A DNA stretch of 64,000 nucleotides, taken from positions 37,010-101,009 of the forward strand of contig JALGUR010000002.1 of NCBI GenBank assembly GCA_029820565.1, written 5' to 3'. Below are positions 49,944-60,028 of this stretch, one piece after another. Position numbers and translations under genes: made by a program. Each line of letters opens with the position of its first letter. Positions within the stretch are counted from its first letter, which is position 1. The notes under the pieces are model-generated. The model had not been told where the DNA came from. It saw only the letters and a program-made list of their open reading frames with translations, and made no database searches. This DNA is from Candidatus Zipacnadia bacterium (GTDB taxonomy: Bacteria > Armatimonadota > Zipacnadia > Zipacnadales > Zipacnadaceae).

Positions 49944-49996
49944 CCGCGAGCCCGCCTACCCCCAGGGGCACTACAACAGTCTGAAGGAAGGTACCT

Positions 49997-51367
49997 ATGC
50001 AATCGGACATCCGCATTAAGAGTATGGAAGTATACGTGGAGAACTTGATAGCGCGTACGCCGCTAAAGTTTGGCGCCGTCGTGATGGATGAATGCCCTTT
50101 TTGCCAGGTGAAGGCTACGGTCGAGAACAAAGGTGGTAAAGCCGCGGAAGGTTGGGGCGGAATATTTCTGTCCGACGTTTGGGCTTGGCCGGTCCCCGAA
50201 CTATCTCACGAGGACAAAGTGGCGGCGATGGAAGAAGTTACTCGGCGCTACGCGGCACTGGCGGCTGAGTATCCCGACTTCGCTCACCCTATTGACATCT
50301 TCTTTGACTTGGAGAAAGATTTGGCCCGAATTAACGAGCAAGTCTGTGCTGAGCGCAACCTGGACCCGGCCCAGCCCTTCCTGGGCGCACTGGTGTGCGC
50401 TTCGCCGGTGGATGCTGCCCTCCACGACGCCTTTGGCAATGTCAATGGAATTGATAGTTACTGCGGCTATGGCCCCGATTTTATGGGCGATCTGAGCAAG
50501 TACCTGGGGCCAGAGTTCGCCGGCAAGTATGCACAGGATTATATTCGCCCTGCCTACCTGCCCGAAATCCCCATCTTCCACCTGGTAGGAGGGTTGGATA
50601 AGCTCACCCGCGCTGAAAAAGAGGAAACTGACCCCGATGATGGCCGGCCCGTAAGCCTGGATGAGTGGATTGCTCAGGATGGCGTGTATTGCTTGAAGGT
50701 GAAGTTGCGGGGTAATGACTTAGAATGGGATGTAGAAAGAATGCTGGCGGTTCACCGGGTCGGTCGGCAAGAATTGCCCAAGATGGGGATCACCCAACTA
50801 CACCTGACCGCGGACACTAATGAGCAGTGCGACAGTCCCGAGTATATCATTGAAATGTTGCACAATATTCGCGAGCAATCTACGGACTGCTTTGACAGCA
50901 TTTTGTATATTGAGCAGCCCACTGAGCGCGATTTGGCCGCCAGCCGTCACGATATGCGCCAACTTTCCGAGCTGAAGCCCGTCCTTGTGGACGAGAGCCT
51001 CACTGACCTGGACAGTTTTGACCTGGCCATGGAGTTAGGCTGGTCAGGAGTCGCCCTGAAGACCTGTAAGGGCCATTCCACTGATATGGTAATGGCGGCC
51101 AAGGCCAGGGAGTTAGGGATTCCCTATGCGCTGCAAGACTTGACTAACCCCAGTCTGGCCTTGATTCACTCGGTGGGTATGGCGGCCCGGCTCTATACGA
51201 TAATGGGCGTAGAGGCTAACAGCCGCCAGTTCTTCCCGGATGCCACGACGCCGGCTGAACAGCGGGTTCACGGCGGTATCTTCACTGTCCGCCGAGGTGT
51301 GGCCGATACCTCCAGTCTACGGGGAACCGGATTAGGCTACCAGATGGATAGACTGCTTGCTGAGTAA
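49997..51367 (+). CDS. Enolase-superfamily (mandelate racemase/muconate lactonizing-type) enzyme
   Basis: LKVKLRG, LHLTADTNEQC, YIEQPTERDL, PVLVDESLTDL, VALKTCKGHS active-site order. Confidence 0.82.
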   Translation: MQSDIRIKSMEVYVENLIARTPLKFGAVVMDECPFCQVKATVENKGGKAAEGWGGIFLSDVWAWPVPELSHEDKVAAMEEVTRRYAALAAEYPDFAHPIDIFFDLEKDLARINEQVCAERNLDPAQPFLGALVCASPVDAALHDAFGNVNGIDSYCGYGPDFMGDLSKYLGPEFAGKYAQDYIRPAYLPEIPIFHLVGGLDKLTRAEKEETDPDDGRPVSLDEWIAQDGVYCLKVKLRGNDLEWDVERMLAVHRVGRQELPKMGITQLHLTADTNEQCDSPEYIIEMLHNIREQSTDCFDSILYIEQPTERDLAASRHDMRQLSELKPVLVDESLTDLDSFDLAMELGWSGVALKTCKGHSTDMVMAAKARELGIPYALQDLTNPSLALIHSVGMAARLYTIMGVEANSRQFFPDATTPAEQRVHGGIFTVRRGVADTSSLRGTGLGYQMDRLLAE

Positions 51368-51374
51368 GGCTGGT

Positions 51375-51412
51375 AGGAGCGAGGTTAGAGGACCTCGCCT
51401 ACGCGATGAGGA
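51375..51412. repeat. Palindromic intergenic repeat GCGAGGTTAGAGGACCTCGCCTACGCGATGAGG
   Basis: Shares most of its sequence with a segment inside the P-type ATPase gene at 52984-53022. Confidence 0.7.
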
Positions 51413-51588
51413 ATTAGCAACGCACCGCAAGTGCGAACAACTTGCGGTGTCGCTGGTTTTAGTGTATAGTATTGTGAGGCATTCAGTAATGTTGGCGACA
51501 GTGCTGCCCCAGGACATCCCGAAACCCACTTGTACATCCGCCACTACTCTGATAATCGCGGCCTTTAGCGTAAGCGTCAGCAAACCTA

Positions 51589-54408
51589 ATGACTAATTGG
51601 TACCAACAATCAGTTGATGAAGTCATAGCGAATTGCGACACCGACCCAGATAAGGGGCTGAGCGCCGAAGAGGCTCAGCGCCGATTGTCACAGTTCGGAC
51701 CCAACGAACTGGAGGAGCAACAGGGCCGCAGTCCGTGGTTGATATTTCTGCGCCAATTTGCCGAACCCTTAGTAATTTTGTTAATAGTAGCCGCCATCGT
51801 CGCTGCCCTCATCGGTGAAGTTGTAGATAGCCTGTTCATTGCCTTTATCTTAGTGGCTAATGCAATAATTGGCTTTGTCCAGGAGTACCGGGCCGAGAGA
51901 GCCGTGGCTGCCCTCAGGAAGATGGCTGCACCCCACGCCCGAGTAATCCGGGACGGGCAAGTCAAAGATATCCCCGCTCGGGAAGTCGTACCTGGAGATA
52001 TAGTGCTACTGGAAGCCGGAATGCGAGTAGTCGCTGACTTGCGCCTGGTGCAGACCAGCAATCTGCAGATAGACGAGGCGGCCCTGACCGGTGAATCATT
52101 CCCCGTATCTAAGCAAGCGGCGGCGCAACTACCCGAAGAGACCGTCGTAGGTGACCGGACCAATATGGCCTTTGCCAGCACCTTGGTCACTTACGGTCGG
52201 GGCCAGGGCGTGGTGGCGGAAACGGGAATGGGTACCCAGATGGGCCAGATCGCCGCGCTGCTGCAAACCACCGAGGCGGGCAAGACCCCGCTGCAAATTC
52301 GGATGGCTCAGGCCGGCAAATGGCTGATAGCGGCTACGTTACTGATTTGCGCTGTGGTCTTCATGGGCGGTTGGCTAAGAGGCGAGAAAATCACTGATAT
52401 GTTTCTGACGGCAGTGAGCCTGGCCGTAGCGGCGGTTCCCGAGGGCTTGCCGGCGGTGGTAACTATTACTCTGGCGCTCGGCGCGCAACAGATGGTCCGC
52501 CGCCACGCCCTGATTCGCCGCTTGCCCGCCGTGGAAACTCTGGGCTCGGTGACCGTGATCTGTTCGGACAAAACCGGCACCCTGACCCAGGGCACTATGA
52601 GCGTGCAAGTCCTGTCTGCCAATCGGAGTTTGATCACTGTCGCGGAGTCAGAGGATGGATTGCGGGCCGACTTCCAGAGCAACGGCGAGGCGCTGGCCGT
52701 CAGTGAGGAGCCCCACTTCTCGCTGCTTCTGCGCAGTTCAAGCCTGTGCACCGATGCGCGAATTCAGCAGCCTTGCACCCCGGAGGAAACCGCCACGGGA
52801 GACCCCACCGAGATAGCCCTGGTCAAAGTGGCGGCCCAAGCCGGGTTAGTTAAAGGAGAGTTGGAAACAGAATATCCGCGAATTGATGAGATTCCTTTTG
52901 AGTCCGCCCGTAAGCGGATGACTACCTTGCATCGCGTTCCCGAGTACGAGTCGCCTAGTGCGGGTCCTCAACCTGCACAATCCGGCGGCGAGGTTGGAGA
53001 CCCTCGCCTACGCGATAAGGCGCAAACCGCCGGCGAATTTGTCAGTTACACCAAAGGCGCGCTGGAGATGGTGCTGGCCGGGTGTCGCTTCATTCTGCGC
53101 GACAACCAGGTGCAGCCGCTATCCGACGCAGACAAGACAGAGATTATCTCCCAGCATGAGCAACTGGCCGCCCAGGGACTGCGAGTGTTGGCTGCCGCTT
53201 ATCGTCTTTGGGAAGAGGCGCCGGCTATGGAGGCTGACTCGGTTGAGCAGGAAATGGTTTTTATCGGCTTTGCCGGAATGAGCGACCCGATCCGACCCGA
53301 GGCCCAGCCCGCCGTACAGACCTGTAAGCAAGCGGGCATTGTGCCCGTAATGATTACCGGTGACCATGCAGCGACCGCGGCCAACATCGCTCAGCAGTTG
53401 GGCATTCTTGCTGAGGGTCAGCAGACAATGACCGGCCAGCAATTGGCTACTACCTCGGTGGAGGCTCTGGAGGCCCAGGTAGATGACGTATCGGTATATG
53501 CGCGGGTCTCGCCCAAGGACAAAGTCAATATTGTTGAGGCCTGGCAAAACCGCGGGCAGATCGTGGCCATGACCGGCGACGGGGTCAATGATGCCCCGGC
53601 TCTGAAGAGGGCTGACATTGGGGTGGCTATGGGCATCAGCGGTACCGATGTCAGCAAAGAAGCCTCGGACATGATCCTGTTAGACGACAACTTCGCCACC
53701 ATTGTAGCGGCGGTGGAGCGAGGTCGGGTCATATATGACAATATCCGCAAGTTTTTCCGCTATATGCTGGGCACCAACGCTGGTGAGATATTGACAATGT
53801 TCGGCTCTATCCTCCTGGGCTGGCCTCTGCCCCTACTGCCAGCCCAGATTTTGTGGATTAACCTGGTAACTGACGGGCTGCCGGCACTGGCTCTGGGAGT
53901 GGAGCCGCCTGAGCCTGGGGTTATGAAGCGCCCACCCCGTGACCCCAACGAGAGCGTCTTCGCCCGGGGCATGGGACCCTTCATTCTGTGGGTCGGGGTG
54001 TATATGGCTATTTGTGCCCTGGGGCTATTCTCGTATGTCTTTAGGAATGTTCATGGCCTCACAGGCGACGTGATGCAAGCGGAGAAAGCGGCGCGCACCG
54101 CCTGCTTTGCTGTGCTGGCCTTTCTGCAGATGGCTAACGTGCTGGCGGTTCGCTCCGAAACTGAGTCGGTATTTCGGATCGGATTCTGGGGTAATAGGCA
54201 ACTAATTGGTGCGGTGGTGCTGACTATTGTAATGCAATTTGCGGTAACATATATGCCCTGGCTCCAAAGCATTCTGCATACCACCGCGCTATCTGCTGCT
54301 CACATGGGCTTATGCGTGGGCCTGGCCAGCACACTATTCTTTGCTGTTGAAATTGAGAAAGCACTTCGCCGCCGCCGGGGCGCTGTTGCTCCAGCCGAGG
54401 AGGCATGA
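51589..54408 (+). CDS. Cation-translocating P-type ATPase (Ca2+-ATPase-like)
   Basis: [56 protein letters not shown]. Confidence 0.95.
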   Translation: MTNWYQQSVDEVIANCDTDPDKGLSAEEAQRRLSQFGPNELEEQQGRSPWLIFLRQFAEPLVILLIVAAIVAALIGEVVDSLFIAFILVANAIIGFVQEYRAERAVAALRKMAAPHARVIRDGQVKDIPAREVVPGDIVLLEAGMRVVADLRLVQTSNLQIDEAALTGESFPVSKQAAAQLPEETVVGDRTNMAFASTLVTYGRGQGVVAETGMGTQMGQIAALLQTTEAGKTPLQIRMAQAGKWLIAATLLICAVVFMGGWLRGEKITDMFLTAVSLAVAAVPEGLPAVVTITLALGAQQMVRRHALIRRLPAVETLGSVTVICSDKTGTLTQGTMSVQVLSANRSLITVAESEDGLRADFQSNGEALAVSEEPHFSLLLRSSSLCTDARIQQPCTPEETATGDPTEIALVKVAAQAGLVKGELETEYPRIDEIPFESARKRMTTLHRVPEYESPSAGPQPAQSGGEVGDPRLRDKAQTAGEFVSYTKGALEMVLAGCRFILRDNQVQPLSDADKTEIISQHEQLAAQGLRVLAAAYRLWEEAPAMEADSVEQEMVFIGFAGMSDPIRPEAQPAVQTCKQAGIVPVMITGDHAATAANIAQQLGILAEGQQTMTGQQLATTSVEALEAQVDDVSVYARVSPKDKVNIVEAWQNRGQIVAMTGDGVNDAPALKRADIGVAMGISGTDVSKEASDMILLDDNFATIVAAVERGRVIYDNIRKFFRYMLGTNAGEILTMFGSILLGWPLPLLPAQILWINLVTDGLPALALGVEPPEPGVMKRPPRDPNESVFARGMGPFILWVGVYMAICALGLFSYVFRNVHGLTGDVMQAEKAARTACFAVLAFLQMANVLAVRSETESVFRIGFWGNRQLIGAVVLTIVMQFAVTYMPWLQSILHTTALSAAHMGLCVGLASTLFFAVEIEKALRRRRGAVAPAEEA
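52984..53022. repeat. Palindromic repeat copy inside the P-type ATPase coding sequence
   Basis: GGCGGCGAGGTTGGAGACCCTCGCCTACGCGATAAGGCG, translated in frame as [13 protein letters not shown]. Confidence 0.7.
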
Positions 54409-54411
54409 ATT

Positions 54412-55695
54412 ATGCTTGACCACAGGTTGATTCGCGAGCAGCCCGACAAGATACGCGAAGCGTTGCGCAGGCGCGGTTACGAGTTTGACCTTGACGAATT
54501 GATTGTGGTGGAAAGCCGCCGCCGCGAGTTGCTGGAAATCGTGGAAAGCGCTCGGGCTCAGCGCAATGACCTCTCGGAACAAATCGGCCGTCTTATGCAG
54601 CAAGGCGCTGATGTCGACGCGCTTAGAGAGCAGGCCGCGCAGGTCGGTGAGCAAATTGCCCAATATGAGGAACAATTGCGGGAGGTCCAACAGCGCTTTG
54701 ATGAAATGATGGCAGAGTTGCCCAACATTCCTCTGGATGAAGTACCAATGGGCGATTCCGAGGAAGATAACGTAGTTATGTATATCAAGGGTGAAGTGCG
54801 GCGGTTTGATTTTGAGCCACTGGGCCATTGGGAGATTGGCGAGCGCCTCGGAATATTGGATTTCGGAGTTGCTGCCAAGCAAGCCGGGGCCCGCTTCGCC
54901 ACCGATATTGGCGCCGGGGCGGCGCTGGAGCGGGCGCTGATAAACTTTATGTTGGATACTCATACTCGCAAGCACGGTTATACCGAAGTGCTGCCGCCGT
55001 TTCTGGCTAATGAACGCTCCTGTTATGGCACCGCGAATTTGCCTAAGTTTAAGGAAGACCTATTCAAGATCGCCGACGATGACCTGTACTTAATACCCAC
55101 CGCCGAGGTCCCCCTGACCAATATGCACCAGGATGAAATACTGTCAGCGGATGAACTGCCCAAATACTATACCGCTTATACCGCCTGTTTCCGCAGCGAA
55201 GCCGGGGCCGCGGGTAAAGAGACGCGGGGACTGATTCGCGTCCATCAATTCCACAAGGTGGAAATGATGAAGTTTGTGGAGCCGGAGCAGGCCCAAGACG
55301 AACTGGAAAAACTGGTCAAGAATGCCGAGGTGATTATTGAGGCCCTGGAATTGCCTTACCGCCGAGTGCATCTGTGCACCGGGGATATGGGCCATCAGCC
55401 CCGACAAACCTTTGATTTGGAGGGGTTCTTCCCGGCGATGGACAAGTGGCTGGAGCTTTCTTCCTGTAGCCAGTATGGTGACTACCAGGCCCGCCGCTGT
55501 AACACCCGCTATCGCCCTGAGCCGGAGGCTAAGCCGGAATTTGTCCATACTATGAACGGCTCGGGCCTGGCCTGCGGGCGCACTATGGCCGCGATCCTGG
55601 AGAACTACCAGCAAGAGAACGGTACGGTAGTCATTCCCGATGTTCTACGGCCCTATATGGGCGGACTACCAGAAATAACCCCGCGCCTGCCATAA
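54412..55695 (+). CDS. serS: Seryl-tRNA synthetase
   Basis: MLDHRLIREQPDKIREALRRRG, TAEVPLTNMHQDEIL, CFRSEAGAAGKETRGLIRVHQFHKVEM, NGSGLACGRTMAAILENYQ. Confidence 0.97.
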   Translation: MLDHRLIREQPDKIREALRRRGYEFDLDELIVVESRRRELLEIVESARAQRNDLSEQIGRLMQQGADVDALREQAAQVGEQIAQYEEQLREVQQRFDEMMAELPNIPLDEVPMGDSEEDNVVMYIKGEVRRFDFEPLGHWEIGERLGILDFGVAAKQAGARFATDIGAGAALERALINFMLDTHTRKHGYTEVLPPFLANERSCYGTANLPKFKEDLFKIADDDLYLIPTAEVPLTNMHQDEILSADELPKYYTAYTACFRSEAGAAGKETRGLIRVHQFHKVEMMKFVEPEQAQDELEKLVKNAEVIIEALELPYRRVHLCTGDMGHQPRQTFDLEGFFPAMDKWLELSSCSQYGDYQARRCNTRYRPEPEAKPEFVHTMNGSGLACGRTMAAILENYQQENGTVVIPDVLRPYMGGLPEITPRLP

Positions 55696-56080
55696 GCAAG
55701 GGCAGCAACAACCGCAAGGACAGCAACGACTGCCGTCGGAGGGGCCGGTTGAGGCGTTCTTTGCCGAACCCGGCCCGCATGCAACGACAGCAACAACAGC
55801 AACAACAGCCGTCGGAGGGGCCGGTTGAGGCGTTCTTCGCCGAACCCGGCCCGCATGCAACAAGGGCAGCAACGGCGGCCGTCGGAGGGGCCCATTGAGG
55901 CATTGTTTGCCGAACCCGGCCCGCATGCAACAAGGGCAGCAACGGCGGCCGTCGGAGGGGCCGGTTGAGGCGTTGTTTGCCGAACCCGGCCCGCATGCAC
56001 CAGCCGTAAGCAACGACAGCAACGACTGCCGTCGGAGGGGCCGGTTGAGGCGTTCTTTGCCGGACCCGGCCCGCATAGAG
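55696..56080. repeat. Five-unit array of hairpin repeats with CAACRRCAG-type spacers
   Basis: Units GCCGTCGGAGGGGCCGGTTGAGGCGTTCTTTGCCGAACCCGGCCCGCAT start at 55732, 55808, 55878, 55948 and 56028. Confidence 0.93.
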
Positions 56081-56135
56081 CGCACAGGTTCTAATCCTAC
56101 GACCTGTAAGAGGCGACTAATAGAGGCATACTCAA

Positions 56136-57212
56136 ATGAAAACTACCCTCGCCGTCGTACTCCTCCTCAACGGAGTGCAGATACCGCTTCCCAGCCCCGC
56201 CGTCCTTCAGGATGGCTTCACCTGGCTGCCGGTGCGGGCAGTATTCCAGGAGTTGGGCTATGAGGTGGATTGGGATGCCTCGGCCCAGGCGGTAAAACTA
56301 AGTGCTACGGGTAGAGCGGAGGTTCGACTGTGGCTGGGTGAAACTAAGATAGAGGAAGGCAAGCGAACATATCACTTGCCGGCTGCCCCGCGCCGTCTCA
56401 AGGGTATTATTTACGTCCCGGCCCAATTGCTGCGGCTGGTCGCCCCGGCCCAATTCAAGTGGGATAATGAACAAAAAGCCCTATATGTTAGTGCTCTGCC
56501 CGTTGGTGAAGTAGCCCAGGTGAACATAACTGAGATACTGGCCGACCCCCCCGCCTGGGTCAACAAATTAGTGACGATAACGGGGGAATACACTGGCTGG
56601 CAGCCTGACCCCTTCAGCCTGGCTACTGCCAGTGGGCCACCAGTAACGCGCAGCGACTGGACCCTGCGTGCCGCTACCGGCTGCATTTATTGTACCGGCG
56701 GCGAGCCTGGCGACTCCATTTCTCTGCAACCGTACTCCGATTTGGGGCGGCGAATAGAGGTAGCCGGCGCGGTTCAGTTAGCAAAAAGAGGCTTTCCTTA
56801 TTTACGAGTGCAGCGCATCAAAGCACCTGCGGGCCGGAAAGGGATCACTTGTTATCTGACCACCGACCGCCGCCAATATCAACCAGGCGAGACCATAGTA
56901 ATGCAGATGAAGATCGCTAACCCCACCGAAAAGCCTGTAAAGCTCCAATTTACCTCTGGTAAGACATACGACTTTGCAGTTCGTGACCAGGCCGGCCAGG
57001 AAGTGTGGCGGTGGTCGGCCGGGCAGGTTTTCACTCAGGCATTGCAGCAGAAGATGCTTGCTCCCCAGGAGACTTATGTGGTGGAGGCGCGATGGACTAT
57101 TCCTACTGGCGATACCGAGACGGCCCTTGCTCCCGGCCTGTACAAGGTACAAGGCGACATTACCAGCGAGATAGCATCATACCCGCACATCATACATATT
57201 CAGGGGCAGTAA
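56136..57212 (+). CDS. Copper amine oxidase N-terminal-like plus BsuPI-like domain protein
   Basis: FTWLPVRAVFQELGYEVDWDASAQAVKL; C-terminal YQPGETIVMQMKIANPTEKPVKLQFTSGKTYDFAVRDQAGQEVWRWSAGQVFTQAL. Confidence 0.72.
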   Translation: MKTTLAVVLLLNGVQIPLPSPAVLQDGFTWLPVRAVFQELGYEVDWDASAQAVKLSATGRAEVRLWLGETKIEEGKRTYHLPAAPRRLKGIIYVPAQLLRLVAPAQFKWDNEQKALYVSALPVGEVAQVNITEILADPPAWVNKLVTITGEYTGWQPDPFSLATASGPPVTRSDWTLRAATGCIYCTGGEPGDSISLQPYSDLGRRIEVAGAVQLAKRGFPYLRVQRIKAPAGRKGITCYLTTDRRQYQPGETIVMQMKIANPTEKPVKLQFTSGKTYDFAVRDQAGQEVWRWSAGQVFTQALQQKMLAPQETYVVEARWTIPTGDTETALAPGLYKVQGDITSEIASYPHIIHIQGQ

Positions 57213-57222
57213 CAGCGAGAAA

Positions 57223-58176
57223 ATGGCCAACCAACGCCCGCAGCCCCGATCCCAGGGCCAGCCACACGCCGACAGCCACCCCTCGCGGCAGCCAAGCGCT
57301 GGGTTCTTCGCCCGCCAATGGTACAATTTGCTGCTGGCGTGTCCGGTCGCAATATTGATCGGGGCAGCAGTGGCTGTCTACTTAACTGGTACGTCACCGG
57401 ACCCTCGCGGCCAGCCGCCGTCAAGCGAGTCTGTGGCACCGGCTCGATCTGCCGCTGCAGAGGATGAAGCACCCGACACATTGGTCTTTACCACTCAGTC
57501 CTCCCCGCCTAAGCATACCCCTCCTATGCTGCGCGCTGAGGCCCCTGAAATCTATTGCTTCTATGACTTACCCAGCCTGCCGTCTGATACCCAGATAACG
57601 GCCTACTGGTGGCTCAACGGGGAGGAACTGGGGCCGGTTGCGGCTTCCGCCCAGCCGCGACCAGGGGCCTCGCATGCTGCGGGACGGCTTACCTTAAAAC
57701 CTCCTGAGGACCAGAAGATTTTCCCGGAGGGTATCTATGAAGTAGAACTCAGAGCCGCCGGCAAGAAAATAGATCGGGCCTCTTTAGTAGTCACCAAAGG
57801 TGCCGATATGATATTGTCAGCCAAACCCACGGCGGTCGGGCAAGTTAAGATCATCAACTGTGTAACTGCGCAGGGCGTGAGCGCCAAAGGGGAGCCTGAC
57901 CAGGCCACCGCTATCTTCGCCGGCACCGACCGGATATTTGTGGCCTTCGCCTACATTAATGGCACGGCCGAGGCGGCCTTTGTGGTGAAGTGGTTTTTCC
58001 GGGATACCCTTATTGAGCAGGCCACCCAGCGAGTAGCGATGGCGGACGGCGCGGGACGGGCTTTCGCCTGGATGCAAGCCGCTAAGCCCCTGCCGGCCGG
58101 ACAGTATCGTGCTGAAGTCAGTGTGCTGGGTGAGAAGGAACCCCTGGCCGAAGTTGGGTTCACGGTCAAGCCGTAG
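57223..58176 (+). CDS. Hypothetical membrane-anchored protein
   Basis: 317 aa; TM near N-terminus (LLLACPVAILIGAAVAVYL), large soluble part. Confidence 0.6.
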   Translation: MANQRPQPRSQGQPHADSHPSRQPSAGFFARQWYNLLLACPVAILIGAAVAVYLTGTSPDPRGQPPSSESVAPARSAAAEDEAPDTLVFTTQSSPPKHTPPMLRAEAPEIYCFYDLPSLPSDTQITAYWWLNGEELGPVAASAQPRPGASHAAGRLTLKPPEDQKIFPEGIYEVELRAAGKKIDRASLVVTKGADMILSAKPTAVGQVKIINCVTAQGVSAKGEPDQATAIFAGTDRIFVAFAYINGTAEAAFVVKWFFRDTLIEQATQRVAMADGAGRAFAWMQAAKPLPAGQYRAEVSVLGEKEPLAEVGFTVKP

Positions 58177-58192
58177 CATCGTACTGTCGTTT

Positions 58193-58288
58193 GGAGGGGC
58201 CGTGTCGAGCGAAGCGGAGGCCGGCCTACGTAAGAGGGCCAGCCTTGCAGGACCTCGCTATGCTCGGCCTGCGGCGACAGGCCCCTCC
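58193..58288. repeat. Long inverted repeat (GGAGGGGCCGTGTCG ... CGACAGGCCCCTCC)
   Basis: Direct reading of terminal inverted arms at 58193-58207 and 58275-58288. Confidence 0.8.
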
Positions 58289-58410
58289 AAGGCCAGGCAA
58301 AGCCCTCTGCAGTCCGCAGGCGGTTGCCTATGTTTGCCCAAAACTGTATAATTCAGTGGTCAACTGGGTATCTCCAATCTGGCTGTAAGAACATAGAAGG
58401 GAGTGGCACA

Positions 58411-58872
58411 ATGAGCGACGAGCAACCGGGACAACAGTTCGAAGGAGGGGCCCAGCCCCCGCCTGCCCCGCCAGGTCAGGCTTCTCAGCCGCCCCAACCG
58501 CCACCGCCTACTCCGTCCACTTTCGCTAACAACTCGGGCACTGGTGGTCCCGTGCCCGAGGAAATCAAGGGCTGGAACTGGGGGGCCTTCTGGCTGAACT
58601 GGATCTGGGGTATTGCCCACAACGTGTGGCTTTCGCTACTGGTGTTCTGTCTGGGCTGGATTTGGGCGATCGTTCTGGGCATCAAGGGCAACGAGTGGGC
58701 CTGGCAGCACCGCCGCTTTGACAGCATTGAGCAATTCAAGCAGACTCAGGCAGTCTGGTCCAAGTGGGGCTGGATAATCTTCGCCATCCAACTGGTGATC
58801 GGGATTCTGTGGGCGATATTCGCCCTTGTACTGGCCGGTGGAGCGGCGATGATGGAACGCGGGGAATTCTAA
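58411..58872 (+). CDS. Hypothetical membrane protein with Pro/Gln-rich N-terminus
   Basis: MSDEQPGQQFEGGAQPPPAPPGQ...GWNWGAFWLNWIWGIAHNVWLSLLVFCLGWIWAIVLGIKGNEWAWQHRRF. Confidence 0.7.
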   Translation: MSDEQPGQQFEGGAQPPPAPPGQASQPPQPPPPTPSTFANNSGTGGPVPEEIKGWNWGAFWLNWIWGIAHNVWLSLLVFCLGWIWAIVLGIKGNEWAWQHRRFDSIEQFKQTQAVWSKWGWIIFAIQLVIGILWAIFALVLAGGAAMMERGEF

Positions 58873-58937
58873 CCCCCAAGGCCACCGAGTTGACTGTGCA
58901 GATATGCCCAGTCACTGTGAGCAGTCTGACCCAGCCT

Positions 58938-59711
58938 CTAACTCAAGGCTTGTTGGGCGGCTGCCCTGATGCTCGCGTCGGGGTGATTTTCCGCCACGAA
59001 GCGCAGGGCTTCCATGTCGCCGGCCTGTTGCAGCTCGGATAACTTATCACCCAAGCCCTGGGCAGTCTTCCCCGTTACCACCTCTAACCCGGTCGCGTTG
59101 CTGATGGCAATCAGATCAGCGGTGCGGCCCTCAGCGAGTAGTGCCTGCACTGAGGGCTTATGGTTTGCCAGTTTCAGGGCCGCCTCGCGCCGCGTCTCCT
59201 CCCAGGCTGAAGCCTGGGCTATAGTCACAACGACCTCGCGGGCTTCGGGCTTGTTTAGATGCCGGGATAGTTGGTCTACGATATAGGAGCGGATGGGATC
59301 GCGGTCCATTTGGGCCTCACGCTGCTGAGCGGCCTCGCGCTGCTGATCGGCGGCCGCTGCCATCTCCGTGGCGTCGGCCAGAATGTGTTCAGGGACTCCC
59401 GCAGTATCCTCTTCAGCGTCAATGTCCCTGAAAACGCGGCGCCCCAGACCCCCGCCGGCCGCCGAGATGATAGGCGGCCGTAACTGTCGCCGCAAGCATG
59501 CTCCCCAGGCCAATGGCTCGTATATCTCCCTTTCAATCAATAGCGCAATCATTCGGCGGGCTGCTGTCTCTAACCCGGTCAACAGCAGTATGCCCAACAA
59601 TTCCCACTCCTGCTGGTCAACCAATTGATCAACCGTGGACTGGACCTGGGTACTGGTGGCGGCGCTCATTACCATCTCAATCTCATCACGGTAACGAATG
59701 AGCGTACTCAT
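58938..59711 (-). CDS. Hypothetical protein
   Basis: Coherent helical protein beginning MSTLIRYRDEIEMVMSAATSTQVQ; no recognised domain. Confidence 0.55.
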   Translation of the reverse strand: MSTLIRYRDEIEMVMSAATSTQVQSTVDQLVDQQEWELLGILLLTGLETAARRMIALLIEREIYEPLAWGACLRRQLRPPIISAAGGGLGRRVFRDIDAEEDTAGVPEHILADATEMAAAADQQREAAQQREAQMDRDPIRSYIVDQLSRHLNKPEAREVVVTIAQASAWEETRREAALKLANHKPSVQALLAEGRTADLIAISNATGLEVVTGKTAQGLGDKLSELQQAGDMEALRFVAENHPDASIRAAAQQALS

Positions 59712-60028
59712 TTCCACTGTGACATCCACCTCCTCAATGATTGGGTTCGCGCTCGGGGAACAGTTATTACGGCTTAAAGTTCCCCTGAGCGATGGCAATT
59801 TCGCGGACCTGTTGTCGTTTTCCTTCTGCCGCTGAGATAGCAATCTCGCCGATAGATAAAGATTAGGGCAGAGGGACTAATCCGGGCTATACAACGTCTT
59901 GTGCTGAATTCTGGACGGTGAAGGACTTCCACTGCCGAGCGTAATCTCGCGGATAGACGGAAACTTTGGCCATTCGTGAAAATAACCACTGACTCTAACG
60001 AGACTGCACAGGTCAGTCCAGCAGAAGA

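Noticed and set aside
55696-56080. Repeat array initially resembling a CRISPR
   Set aside because: Units are imperfect, spacers are low-complexity and similar to each other, and no cas genes are present.
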